From: an uncultured Campylobacter sp.
GTDB lineage: Bacteria; Campylobacterota; Campylobacteria; Campylobacterales; Campylobacteraceae
DNA: 28,770 nt
Assembly: GCF_938045205.1 (NCBI RefSeq)
Contig: NZ_CALIMY010000003.1
Location: 1 to 28,770, forward strand
Reading direction: 5' to 3'
Made by a program: the position numbers and the translations under genes. Below the pieces are notes generated by a model. That model ran no database searches. It worked only from the letters and a program-made list of their open reading frames with translations, and was not told where the DNA came from. Shown in pieces: positions 7,480 through 15,719 of this stretch (positions are counted from its first letter, which is position 1; every line of letters begins with the position of its first letter).

Positions 7480-9291
7480 TCAATACCCGCTTAAAAAGAC
7501 GAAATTATTTACCGCGCCGGTTAGAAATTTCACTAAAAACGGCGCCAGCACGCACGCCACGCTAGCTAGCACGACGGCAAATTTTATTTGCACCGAGACC
7601 GCGCTCAGCGAACCGTCAAGCTCCGCATCCTCCCGCGGCTCGTGCAAAAACATACGCACAATAAGGCGCAGATAGTAATACAGGGCGAGCGCGCTATTTA
7701 CCGCCATGATGACGGCGAGAGCGAAGTAGCCCGAATTGACCGCCGCGCTTAGCAGATACATCTTGCCCCAAAACACGCTAAACGGCGGAATGCCCGCAAG
7801 CGAGAGCATGAAGATCGCTGCGCATAGCGCAAAGAGCGGATGGGTGCGGATCAGCCCGTCAAATTTCTCAAACGGATGCTCAAAGCGAGCCGCAAATTTA
7901 AAGCTCTGCTCGCGGGTTTCGGCTCCGCTTTTAGCTCGCGCGGTGCGGCCCATTTTAATATCTTGATTTTCGTCTTGTGCGCCGCCAAATTTAAAATTTC
8001 TTTCAAGCCCCTTAGCTTTAGAATTTCCTTCGCCTGCCTCGTCGTTAAATTTAAAATTCCCCTCGTCCGCTCCGGTGGTAAATTTAAAATTTTCTCGCTT
8101 CGCTTCGGCTTTAAAATTTAGCCCGTCGTCACGCGCGCTCGCAAACTCCGTCTTAAAATTTTGCCCGTTTGACGCGCTGTTTTCGTAGCAAAATTTCAAA
8201 CCCGCCGCGCCAACTTCGGGCCCAGACTTAAAGCTGCGCGCGCGCCTTTGCCGTACACACCAGATGAAGGCAAACGCCCCGAGGTTCGCCACGGTGTATA
8301 GGATCCAGTAGGTGAAAAGCGCCGCGTTTGCCTGCGTCGAGCCGATCACGATCGCGCAGAGTACGAAGCCCGCGTGCGAAACGGAGCTGAAAGCGAGCAT
8401 CCGCTTGACGTCGCGCTGCACGAGCGCCATAAGGTTCGCTAAGCTCATCGTAAGCACCGCAACGGCGTAGAGTACGATGTTTAGCCACTGCACGCCGATG
8501 CTTCCCAGAGCTTCAAACAGCCTGATCGCCACGACAAAGCCCGCGATCTTGGGCACGACGGACAAAAAGCCTGCCATAGCCGAGCTCGCACCCTCGTAAA
8601 CGTCGGGCGTCCAGGTGTGAAACGGGATCAGCGAGAGCTTAAATCCTATCGAGACGATCATAAATGAGCAGGCGGCGAAAAGCAGGATGTTGGTTTGTAA
8701 ATTTGAACTCTTAGCGATCTGCGCGATGTTTGAAATTTCCATAGAGCCGGTCGATAGAAAAAACATCGCCGCGCCGAATGCGAAAAACCCCGATCCCAGC
8801 GCGCCCATTATGAAGTATTTTAGCGCCGCTTCGACCGATCTGGCGCGGTTGTGAAGCGCGATTAACGTATAAAGCGCCAGCGAGCCCGTCTCAAGCCCAA
8901 CGAGGATCATCATTAAATTTTCGCTCGCGACCATAAACTCATAGCCCACGAGCACGAATAAAAACAGCACGAAAAATTCTGCAGTATGGTACTCGTGCGC
9001 GCTTCTTGCGCCCAAAGACAGAAAGATGAAAAATATCGAACCTGCGAGCATAATAAGCATCGATAGCGTCGCGATTCCGTCCACTAGCATCACGTCAAAA
9101 AGCCCGCGTATGCCGCTGTTGTAACCAAAAACGAGCCCGAAGCCGAGAGCTAGCGCCAGTATCGTGATGACGGCGTAAAATTTATACGATAGCGTGCGCG
9201 CAAAAAGCGAAACCGCGAGCATCAGCAGGGCAAATCCTCCGAGTATCGCCATAGGCGCGATCGAGGCTAAATTTAAAAGATTATTTTGCAT
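7480..9291 (-). CDS. nuoN: NADH-quinone oxidoreductase-type complex I subunit N, with a large insertion
   Basis: NuoN is one of three antiporter-like proton-pumping subunits in the membrane arm. The key charged residues are present: Glu134 in GLETGSLALY, Lys218 in GFKLSLIPFHTW, and the lysine/histidine run around 293-306 (QRDVKRMLAFSSVSHAG). The protein has 603 residues, against about 480-490 for typical NuoN. The excess is residues about 348-470, a hydrophilic insertion with four or more NFKF-like words that sits in a loop between the helix ending FAFIWCV and the helix AIFMLSLAGIPPF. Both flanks are intact. The start at 9291 overlaps the end of nuoM by 11 bases. Confidence 0.95.
   Translation of the reverse strand: MQNNLLNLASIAPMAILGGFALLMLAVSLFARTLSYKFYAVITILALALGFGLVFGYNSGIRGLFDVMLVDGIATLSMLIMLAGSIFFIFLSLGARSAHEYHTAEFFVLFLFVLVGYEFMVASENLMMILVGLETGSLALYTLIALHNRARSVEAALKYFIMGALGSGFFAFGAAMFFLSTGSMEISNIAQIAKSSNLQTNILLFAACSFMIVSIGFKLSLIPFHTWTPDVYEGASSAMAGFLSVVPKIAGFVVAIRLFEALGSIGVQWLNIVLYAVAVLTMSLANLMALVQRDVKRMLAFSSVSHAGFVLCAIVIGSTQANAALFTYWILYTVANLGAFAFIWCVRQRRARSFKSGPEVGAAGLKFCYENSASNGQNFKTEFASARDDGLNFKAEAKRENFKFTTGADEGNFKFNDEAGEGNSKAKGLERNFKFGGAQDENQDIKMGRTARAKSGAETREQSFKFAARFEHPFEKFDGLIRTHPLFALCAAIFMLSLAGIPPFSVFWGKMYLLSAAVNSGYFALAVIMAVNSALALYYYLRLIVRMFLHEPREDAELDGSLSAVSVQIKFAVVLASVACVLAPFLVKFLTGAVNNFVFLSGY
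7882..8250 (-). repeat. In-frame low-complexity insertion within nuoN
   Basis: About 369 bases encode residues 348-470 of NuoN. On the plus strand AAATTTAAAATT, AAATTTAAAG and TTAAAATTT words recur every 20-60 bases (for example near 7900, 7987, 8047, 8080 and 8110). In translation they give NFKF, NFKTE, NFKA and similar words between Gly/Ala/Glu-rich spacers. The stretch is hydrophilic and lies between two membrane helices. Confidence 0.65.
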
Positions 9292-10810
9292 CGCTTCTTA
9301 CCTTAAAATTTGCTTTTTCCATATAGGCGCGGGTCGCGGTTTGAGAGGCTTTGTTAAACATCAGCTCAAGGCTTTGCGTCACGCTAGGCTCGATACTCTT
9401 TAGCATCAGATTCGGCGCTACGCCAAGTACCACTGCCAGCACGCAGATCGGGATGATAGAGCAAAGCTCGGTTCTATTTAGATCGCTTAGCTTTTTATTC
9501 TCTTCATGCACGAGAGCGCCGAAGAAGGTCTTTTTATAAAGATTCATCGAATAGATCGCGCCCATTATGATGCCGAGTCCGCCCAAGAGCGCGTAGCTAA
9601 AGCTGATCTTAAAAATCCCCGCGAGGCTTAGAAATTCTCCCACGAAACCGATCGTAAGCGGAAGGCCTATCGAGCCTAGCAGCACGACGCAAAAACAAAA
9701 CGCATAAAGCGGCATCACCCGCGCAAGCCCGCCGAACTCGCTGAAAAGCTTCGTGTGCCTGCGGTCGTATAAAAAGCCTACGAGCATAAAAAGCCCTCCG
9801 CTTACGATACCGTGGCTTATCATCAAAAATACCGCGCCGCTCATTCCTTCGCGGCTCATTGAAAAAATTCCAAGCATTATTACGCCCATATGCGCGATCG
9901 AGCTATACGCGATAACCTGTTTGATATCCTTCTGCGCAAAGGCGATGAAGCTTGCATAGATGATCATAACGATCGCTACGGCGCACATCATCCCGCTAAA
10001 ATGTACGCTCGCGTCGGGAAATAGCGGCAGCGAAAATCGCACGAAGCCGTAGGTGCCCATCTTAAGAAGCACGGCGGCAAGCAGCACCGAGCCTATCGTA
10101 GGGGCCTGCCCGTGCGCGTACGGAAGCCAGGTATGAAAAGGAAAGCAAGGCGTCTTGATCGCAAAAGCGACCGAAAATGCCAAAAATAGAGGAATTTGCG
10201 TGCTAAGCGGCAGCGATAGGCTCTGCCAGTCTAGGATATTAAAGCTATACTCGCCCGTAGCCTCGTGATAGAAATAGCTCATCGCTACGAGTCCAACGAG
10301 TAGAAACATCGAACCTAAAAAGGTGTAGATGAAAAATTTTACCGCGGCGTAAATTCTCTTGCCGCTGCCCCACGCGCCGATGATATAGAGCATCGGAATG
10401 AGCGAAAGCTCCCAAAAGATGTAAAACAAAATCGCATCCAGCGCCACGAAAACGCCCACCATCGTCATCTCTAAAAATAGAATGCAGATGATTAAATTTT
10501 TGGCGCGCTCTTTGATACTTAGGCTAAGTAGCGCCAAAAAGGTAACCAGCGTGCTTAGGATCACTAAAAACAGCGAAATTCCATCCACGCCGATGAAGTA
10601 GTTGATGCCGTATTCGCTTATGAAAGGATGCAGCACGCTAAAAGCGATGCCTTCCACCGGCTCGTAAAGTATCCACAAAACGAGCGAAAGCACGAACTCT
10701 ATGAAGCTCATCGTAACGGCGTAGGTCTTGATGCTCGCTTCGTCGATCAAAAAGCCCAAAACCGCAGCTACCGCCGGAAAAAATATAACCAAACTTAAAA
10801 AGTATTCCAT
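9281..10810 (-). CDS. nuoM: Complex I subunit M
   Basis: NuoM is an antiporter-like proton-translocating subunit of the membrane arm. It has about 14 hydrophobic segments over 509 residues. Glu134 (FWELSLIP) and Lys219 (AIKTPCFPFHTW) are the conserved channel residues, and the QKDIKQVIAYSSIAHMG stretch holds the central lysine and histidine. I chose the ATG at 10810 with AGGTGAG just upstream; an earlier open start at 10828 overlaps nuoL and would add an untypical MRCEVS extension. It shows no low-complexity insertion, in contrast with NuoN next to it. Confidence 0.96.
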   Translation of the reverse strand: MEYFLSLVIFFPAVAAVLGFLIDEASIKTYAVTMSFIEFVLSLVLWILYEPVEGIAFSVLHPFISEYGINYFIGVDGISLFLVILSTLVTFLALLSLSIKERAKNLIICILFLEMTMVGVFVALDAILFYIFWELSLIPMLYIIGAWGSGKRIYAAVKFFIYTFLGSMFLLVGLVAMSYFYHEATGEYSFNILDWQSLSLPLSTQIPLFLAFSVAFAIKTPCFPFHTWLPYAHGQAPTIGSVLLAAVLLKMGTYGFVRFSLPLFPDASVHFSGMMCAVAIVMIIYASFIAFAQKDIKQVIAYSSIAHMGVIMLGIFSMSREGMSGAVFLMISHGIVSGGLFMLVGFLYDRRHTKLFSEFGGLARVMPLYAFCFCVVLLGSIGLPLTIGFVGEFLSLAGIFKISFSYALLGGLGIIMGAIYSMNLYKKTFFGALVHEENKKLSDLNRTELCSIIPICVLAVVLGVAPNLMLKSIEPSVTQSLELMFNKASQTATRAYMEKANFKVRSDAK

Positions 10811-10817
10811 GCTCACC

Positions 10818-12665
10818 TCACAGCGCAAACGCCAAAATCAGCAAAATGAAAGATCCCAAAACCATCCACCTTAAATTTGCGCTCAAATCTCCGCTATTGC
10901 TTGCGCGATCCGCTCCTTCGCCGCCTTTTACCGCGATGCGAGCGATCAGATCGACGCTGGCGTCTATGATTGCGCCGTCGCATTTAGCGCAGATCTCGCT
11001 AAGCTTAGCGTATCCGCGCACGATCACGCGCTCGTAAATTTGCGGGATAAAATACTGCGCGATCAAAATTTTATAAAATTTGCAGTTCTTTAAATTTTGG
11101 CTAAATTTGCCCTTGCCGTATGTCCAAATCGTGCCGATCGCCACCGCGCTTATCATCGCTAGCGTTAGGGCGATCAAAATTACCTCCACGCCGTGCGGGA
11201 TCGAAGCTTTAAAGCCCGGCAGTATGCTAAGCACGAACTCAGCAAAATCGTGCTCGAAAAAGCCCGCGATTACCGCAGGCACGGCTAATACGCCCATCGC
11301 AATGAGGGCAAAGCCTTTCGCCTCGTGCGGATGGTGGGTAAATTTTTGCTTGCCGAAAAACACGAGCATTATCAGACGCACGCTGTAAAATGTCGTCATC
11401 GCGGCGCCCGCAAACAGCAGCGCCCAGATGAAATACGCGTCCGCGCTCCACGCCGCTTCCAAAATTTTATCTTTTGAAAAAAAGCCCGCGAACGGATAAA
11501 ATCCGCAAAGCGCAAGCGAGCCTATGCACATTAAAATCGCCGTAGCTCGCATAAACTTATATAATCCGCCCATATTTTGGATATTTAGATCGTCTTTCAT
11601 CGCGTGCATTACGTTGCCCGCGCCCAAAAATAGAAGTGCCTTGAAAAACGCATGCGTCGCCAGATGAAATAGCGCGATCCAATACGCCCCGAGCCCCACG
11701 GCTACGAACATATAGCCAAGCTGCGAAAGCGTGGAGTAGGCGATGATCTTTTTAAGGTCGTTATGAACCAGCGCCATCGACGCCGCAAAGACCGCCACGA
11801 AAGCGCCCAAGCAGACGATAAAGCCGCTTACTTCGGGCGCGAGCGCGAAAATTGGGTTTGCGCGGATCACCAGATAAACGCCCGCCGTAACCATCGTCGC
11901 TGCGTGAATAAGCGCGGACACGGGCGTCGGGCCCGCCATCGCGTCGGCTAGCCAGGTATGGAATGGAAACTGCGCGCTTTTGCCCATCGCGCCGATAAAT
12001 AAAAGTGCGGCGATCAGGGTTAAAATTTCAGGCTCCAAGCTCGCTGCGTTCGCAAACACCACCTCGTAGCGCAACGAGCCGAAATTTAAATATATTAGAA
12101 AAATTCCAAGCAACATTCCAAGGTCTGCGATGCGGTTCATTATGAAAGCTTCGTTGGCGCACCAGCTGTAATTGCTCCTATCATACCAAAAGCCTATTAG
12201 CAGCCACGAGCAGAGTCCGACCCCCTCCCAGCCGATGAAAAGTCCTAAAAAATTATCGCTCGTTACCAAAACCAGCATCGAAAATACGAAAAGCCCCAGG
12301 AAGCTGAAAAATTTAGCGAAGTTTTCGTCATCCCACATATAGTAGATCGAATACACGTGCACGACGCTGGATACGATGCCTACGACCACCATCATCACCG
12401 CACTTACGCTATCTATGAGAAAGCTAAATTTTGCGTTCAAAAATCCCGTGCTTATGAAATCGGCTAAATTTACGCTGATTAGGCGGTTGTCAGAGACGAG
12501 CTCCATCAAAGCAAGCGACGCGATAGTACTTAAAATCACCAGCGCCGAGCAGACTACGCCAATAAACATCTTATCTTTGGCGCGAATGAAAACGCCTGCG
12601 AAGATCGCCGAGGCAAGCGGTGCGAAAAGGGCGATTAAGAGCCACACAAAAACGGTATCAAGCAT
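10818..12665 (-). CDS. nuoL: Complex I subunit L
   Basis: NuoL is the distal antiporter-like subunit, carrying the long lateral amphipathic helix that runs along the membrane arm. Glu147 (GWEGVGLCSWLLIGFW), Lys229 (MGKSAQFPFHTWL) and the HNDLKKIIAYSTLSQLGYM stretch are all conserved. The 615 residues match the family. The C-terminal third shows the expected amphipathic region (about 510-590) and the final anchoring helix ending LILAFAL. The start at 12665 overlaps the nuoK stop by eight bases, and seven bases separate its stop from the nuoM start. No insertion is seen. Confidence 0.97.
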   Translation of the reverse strand: MLDTVFVWLLIALFAPLASAIFAGVFIRAKDKMFIGVVCSALVILSTIASLALMELVSDNRLISVNLADFISTGFLNAKFSFLIDSVSAVMMVVVGIVSSVVHVYSIYYMWDDENFAKFFSFLGLFVFSMLVLVTSDNFLGLFIGWEGVGLCSWLLIGFWYDRSNYSWCANEAFIMNRIADLGMLLGIFLIYLNFGSLRYEVVFANAASLEPEILTLIAALLFIGAMGKSAQFPFHTWLADAMAGPTPVSALIHAATMVTAGVYLVIRANPIFALAPEVSGFIVCLGAFVAVFAASMALVHNDLKKIIAYSTLSQLGYMFVAVGLGAYWIALFHLATHAFFKALLFLGAGNVMHAMKDDLNIQNMGGLYKFMRATAILMCIGSLALCGFYPFAGFFSKDKILEAAWSADAYFIWALLFAGAAMTTFYSVRLIMLVFFGKQKFTHHPHEAKGFALIAMGVLAVPAVIAGFFEHDFAEFVLSILPGFKASIPHGVEVILIALTLAMISAVAIGTIWTYGKGKFSQNLKNCKFYKILIAQYFIPQIYERVIVRGYAKLSEICAKCDGAIIDASVDLIARIAVKGGEGADRASNSGDLSANLRWMVLGSFILLILAFAL

Positions 12666-12981
12666 CCGGCCCGTCCTTAGAAGGATTTTTAAAATTTACG
12701 AAACTGTCAAGTTCGATGCTGCCCGTCTTCTTATACCACAAGATGAGTAATCCAAGCCCCACAGCCATCTCGCTCGCGGCGATCGCGACGATGAAAAGCG
12801 CAAAAATTTCGCCGTTTATGTTGTCGTAAAACTTCGCCACGGCGACAAGGGCTAAATTTGCGGCGTTTAATAAAATTTCGCTCGAAAAAAAGAGCATTAT
12901 CAAATTTCTTCGCTTCATCATACCCGCAAGCCCGAGCCCAAACATCATCGCAGCGACGATCAGATAGTGATTTAGACCCAT
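12658..12981 (-). CDS. nuoK: Complex I subunit K
   Basis: NuoK is a three-helix membrane subunit that links the quinone site to the antiporter subunits. Glu35 (FFSSEILLNAANL) and Glu71 (AASEMAVGLG) correspond to the two conserved buried glutamates needed for proton pumping. The length of 107 residues is close to the usual 100, with a short polar C-terminal tail. The start lies one base downstream of the nuoJ stop, and the stop overlaps nuoL. Confidence 0.97.
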   Translation of the reverse strand: MGLNHYLIVAAMMFGLGLAGMMKRRNLIMLFFSSEILLNAANLALVAVAKFYDNINGEIFALFIVAIAASEMAVGLGLLILWYKKTGSIELDSFVNFKNPSKDGPDA

Positions 12982-12982
12982 T

Positions 12983-13510
12983 TTACCCCTCGCTCTCTTC
13001 GTAGCTCAGGCTCGCGTCCATCTGCTTATGCGCAAGCACGATAGCGCAGATCATCGCCACGAGCAGCATCACGGCGGCAAGCTCGAAAATCGCCAGATAT
13101 TTCGTAAAGATAATCATCCCAAGCGCCTCGGTATCGTCGGTGTTTAAAATTTTAAGCGTTTCTACGTTGTTTGTGACCACCGCGCCGAGCACGATAATCA
13201 CGAGCAAAAATGCGATCACGCCGCTAAGCGCAAAAAATAGCCTTGCTCCTTTTTTTGGCTCGCTTACGCTTTTATCCGCACCCAAAAACATCAGCGCAAA
13301 GCCGTAAAGCACGATTACGGCGCCAGTGTAGACTATGATCTGCACTACGCCCAAAAACTCCGCATCCAGCAAGAAGAAAAATCCGCTCATAAAGACCATG
13401 CCGCCGGCCAGCGCGCTAAGGGCGTAAAGGACGTTTTTGCTAAAAATGCTAATGCCGAAAAGCGCCAGGCAAACCGCGCTGAAAAAATAAAATGCAAGCG
13501 TTTGTATCAT
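12983..13510 (-). CDS. nuoJ: Complex I subunit J
   Basis: NuoJ is a five-helix membrane subunit next to NuoK and NuoH; its third helix carries the pi-bulge involved in coupling. The hydrophobic segments and the VVQIIVYTGAVIVLYGFALMF block are typical of the family, and the 175-residue length is normal. The ATG at 13510 overlaps the nuoI stop as ATGA. This indicates that nuoI, despite its unusual tail, is still translated through to its own stop and couples to nuoJ. Confidence 0.95.
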   Translation of the reverse strand: MIQTLAFYFFSAVCLALFGISIFSKNVLYALSALAGGMVFMSGFFFLLDAEFLGVVQIIVYTGAVIVLYGFALMFLGADKSVSEPKKGARLFFALSGVIAFLLVIIVLGAVVTNNVETLKILNTDDTEALGMIIFTKYLAIFELAAVMLLVAMICAIVLAHKQMDASLSYEESEG

Positions 13511-14712
13511 TGCTCCTCCCTCTGCGCGGAGGAATCCGGCGCGGAGCTTTGCGTAGAATTCTCGGCGTCTGCAGCGGAATTCTTTTTGGAATTTGCCTTA
13601 GATTTTTTACCTCGCGTCGTAGAATTCCCCTCGTCTTGCATAGCAAAATTTTCTTTAGAACTCTCCGCAGAATCGTCCTCCGCAGCAAGACCGCCTGTGG
13701 AATTCTCGACATGCGGTGCAACCGAATTATCTTTAAAATTTTTACTTTGAGCGGCGGAATCTTCGGCGCTCTGCGGAGTGAAATTTTCTTTAGAATTCTC
13801 CGCCAAATTTTTACTATCCATAGCGGAATCTTTTGCATTTTGTGAGGCGGAATTTTCTTTGGAATTTCGCGCCGAATCAAGCGTAGAATTTTTAGCGACA
13901 GCGGAATTCTCTTTAGAATTTTCAGCGTCCGCGGCGGAGCTTTCCTTTAAGCTTGCCCGCTCGACGTCTTGCCGCTCGGCTAAAATTTCGCCGCTTAAGC
14001 CCGCGCCCTTTGAAAATAGAATTTTATCGCTAGCGGCGCCCTCTTTTTTAGAGATTTCCGCGGCGCTATTTAAATTTAAATCCGCGCTCTTTGAGCTTAG
14101 CTCATCGCTTGCGGCGTCGCTTTTTATATAAGCGTTCGGCGTCATCTTGATCCGCGCGCCCGCGTTTTCATCCAGGCTGCCATAGCCCGCAAACTCCTGC
14201 GCCGCGCCGTTTAAACATAAATTTTCACCGCGAATTAAAAGATCCTCTTTAAATCCGTAATACGCGCGCTGTTCGCTCGCAAGCTCGTACTCACAGCCGT
14301 GCACGATGGCGATCTCGGGGCAGACGTCCGCGCAAAGCCCGCAGTAGACGCAGCGCCCTAAATTTATCGAGTAGTTATCTACTTTTTTGCGGCCGTCGGC
14401 GCCAAGGCTGGTCTCCATCGCGATGCAGTTCGCCACGCAGATCTTCTCGCACAAGCCGCATCCGATGCAGCGCTCGCTGCCGCTTTCGAGCAGGCGCATT
14501 AGCTTATGCACGCCGCGGTATCTAGGCGGCATAACAAATTTTTCCATAGGATACCGAAGCGTGTGCGAGCCGCCGCGCTTAAACATATTTTTTAGAACAA
14601 CCCACAGCCCCACGAAAAGCTCGCCGTTAAAGGTGCGGGCTAGGAATCTGCGAAGCTTATCGCCGCCGGATTTAATATGGGCTCGTTTATCGATCTGAGC
14701 GTATCTTGCCAT
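13507..14712 (-). CDS. nuoI: Complex I subunit I (8Fe ferredoxin-like) with a long repetitive C-terminal tail
   Basis: NuoI carries clusters N6a and N6b, which pass electrons from NuoG towards NuoB. Both cluster motifs are present: Cys82, 85, 88 and 92, and Cys121, 124, 127 and 131 (followed by Pro). The conserved core ends near residue 165. Beyond it a tail of about 230 residues follows, Ser/Asn/Glu/Ala/Lys-rich, so the protein has 401 residues against roughly 160-210 in most bacteria. The tail contains six words of the type NSKENS at residues 265, 283, 306, 325, 351 and 374. The start is the ATG at 14712 with AAGGAGGGG upstream; the frame is open further into nuoH but lacks support. The tail is likely disordered. 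Confidence 0.93.
   Translation of the reverse strand: MARYAQIDKRAHIKSGGDKLRRFLARTFNGELFVGLWVVLKNMFKRGGSHTLRYPMEKFVMPPRYRGVHKLMRLLESGSERCIGCGLCEKICVANCIAMETSLGADGRKKVDNYSINLGRCVYCGLCADVCPEIAIVHGCEYELASEQRAYYGFKEDLLIRGENLCLNGAAQEFAGYGSLDENAGARIKMTPNAYIKSDAASDELSSKSADLNLNSAAEISKKEGAASDKILFSKGAGLSGEILAERQDVERASLKESSAADAENSKENSAVAKNSTLDSARNSKENSASQNAKDSAMDSKNLAENSKENFTPQSAEDSAAQSKNFKDNSVAPHVENSTGGLAAEDDSAESSKENFAMQDEGNSTTRGKKSKANSKKNSAADAENSTQSSAPDSSAQREEQ
13510..14145 (-). repeat. Low-complexity repetitive tail of nuoI
   Basis: These bases encode about residues 190-401 of NuoI. The region 13510-13965 is the most regular. On the plus strand the unit GGAATTYTCTTTRGAATT recurs (near 13576, 13646, 13787, 13851 and 13902), spaced by about 54-78 bases. 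The peptide units are 18-26 residues apart. The unit contains GAATTC several times. Confidence 0.7.
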
Positions 14713-14723
14713 CGCACCCCTCC

Positions 14724-15719
14724 TTAAACGATCGCTAGCGCGGTAATTAGCACGCAAGCAAGAGCTAACGGCATGCAGACTTTCCAGCAAAGCCCCATCA
14801 GCTGATCGGGGCGCAGATGCGGCCACGCCGCGCGCGCCCATAGGAAGCAGAAAAACATGAGGCTTGATTTTAATACCATCATAACGCCGCCAGGGATAAA
14901 CCAAAACGCGTTGAATCCGCCCAAAAACAGCAGTGTCGTAACGACGGAGTAGGTTATGATATTAGCGTATTCGCCGATAAAAAACATACCCCAGCGCATG
15001 CCAGAATACGCCGTACCAGCGCCCGCTACGATCTCGGTTTCGTTTTCGGTAAGGCACAGAGGCGTGCGGTTGCACTCTACGAAAGCGGCGATCAGAAATA
15101 GCGCGAAGCAGACGGGCTCTTTCCAGATAAACCACTTGTCGATACCGCCGCTTTGCGCACTTACGATGTCTATAAGCGAGAGCGAGCCGGTGATCATCAC
15201 GATAGGGATTAGGCTAAGCCCGTTTATCACCTCAAAGCAGGTTATCTGCAAAAACGCGCGAAACGCGCCTATCGTGCCCCATTTATTGTAGCTCGCAAGC
15301 CCTCCGATCAGCAGTCCGTAAACGCAGGTGCCGCTAGCTCCGAGCAAAAATAAAATTCCCACATTTATATCGCTTAAAATCGGCTGTATCGTCCGCCCGC
15401 CGATAGTAAACTCCGGCAGCAGCGGCACCACCGAAAGCGCCACGAAAGCTCCCGTAGCCGATATGATCGGCGCGATTTTAAAAAGAAGCTTATTTGCCCG
15501 CGCAGGGATCGCGTCCTCTTTGGTAAAAAGCTTTATCATATCCGCGCCTACCTGCAAAAGCCCCGCAGGCCCGACCATAGAGGGCCCGATCCTGCGCTGC
15601 ATGAAGGCAAGTACCTTGCGCTCGGCGTAGGTCGCAAGCCCCGAGAGCAGCGCGATGACGGCTAAAATCACGAGCGCCTTTAAGACGGTAGCTACGAAAT
15701 AAAATACACTATCGCTCAT
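14724..15719 (-). CDS. nuoH: Complex I subunit H
   Basis: NuoH is the membrane subunit that forms the quinone chamber with NuoB and NuoD and starts the proton-coupling path. It has eight or nine hydrophobic helices over 331 residues. The signatures AERKVLAFMQRRIGPSMVGPAGLLQ near residue 31 and LTENETEIVAGAGTAYSGM in the conserved Glu-rich loop are present. The ATG at 15719 overlaps the nuoG stop as ATGA. Eleven bases separate its stop from the nuoI start, and the nuoI Shine-Dalgarno lies there. No insertion is seen. Confidence 0.97.
   Translation of the reverse strand: MSDSVFYFVATVLKALVILAVIALLSGLATYAERKVLAFMQRRIGPSMVGPAGLLQVGADMIKLFTKEDAIPARANKLLFKIAPIISATGAFVALSVVPLLPEFTIGGRTIQPILSDINVGILFLLGASGTCVYGLLIGGLASYNKWGTIGAFRAFLQITCFEVINGLSLIPIVMITGSLSLIDIVSAQSGGIDKWFIWKEPVCFALFLIAAFVECNRTPLCLTENETEIVAGAGTAYSGMRWGMFFIGEYANIITYSVVTTLLFLGGFNAFWFIPGGVMMVLKSSLMFFCFLWARAAWPHLRPDQLMGLCWKVCMPLALACVLITALAIV

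Noticed and set aside
13449..13880. Minus-strand open frame of 143 codons overlapping nuoI and nuoJ
   Set aside because: It reads the repeat tail in another frame, giving an Arg/Ile/Pro-rich peptide with no family resemblance. It is a by-product of the repeats.
13492..14131. Long plus-strand open frames antisense to nuoI
   Set aside because: They are mirror frames of the repetitive nuoI tail: low-complexity DNA without stop codons stays open in several frames. The products are Ser/Phe/Leu-rich without domains, and no SD stands before them.
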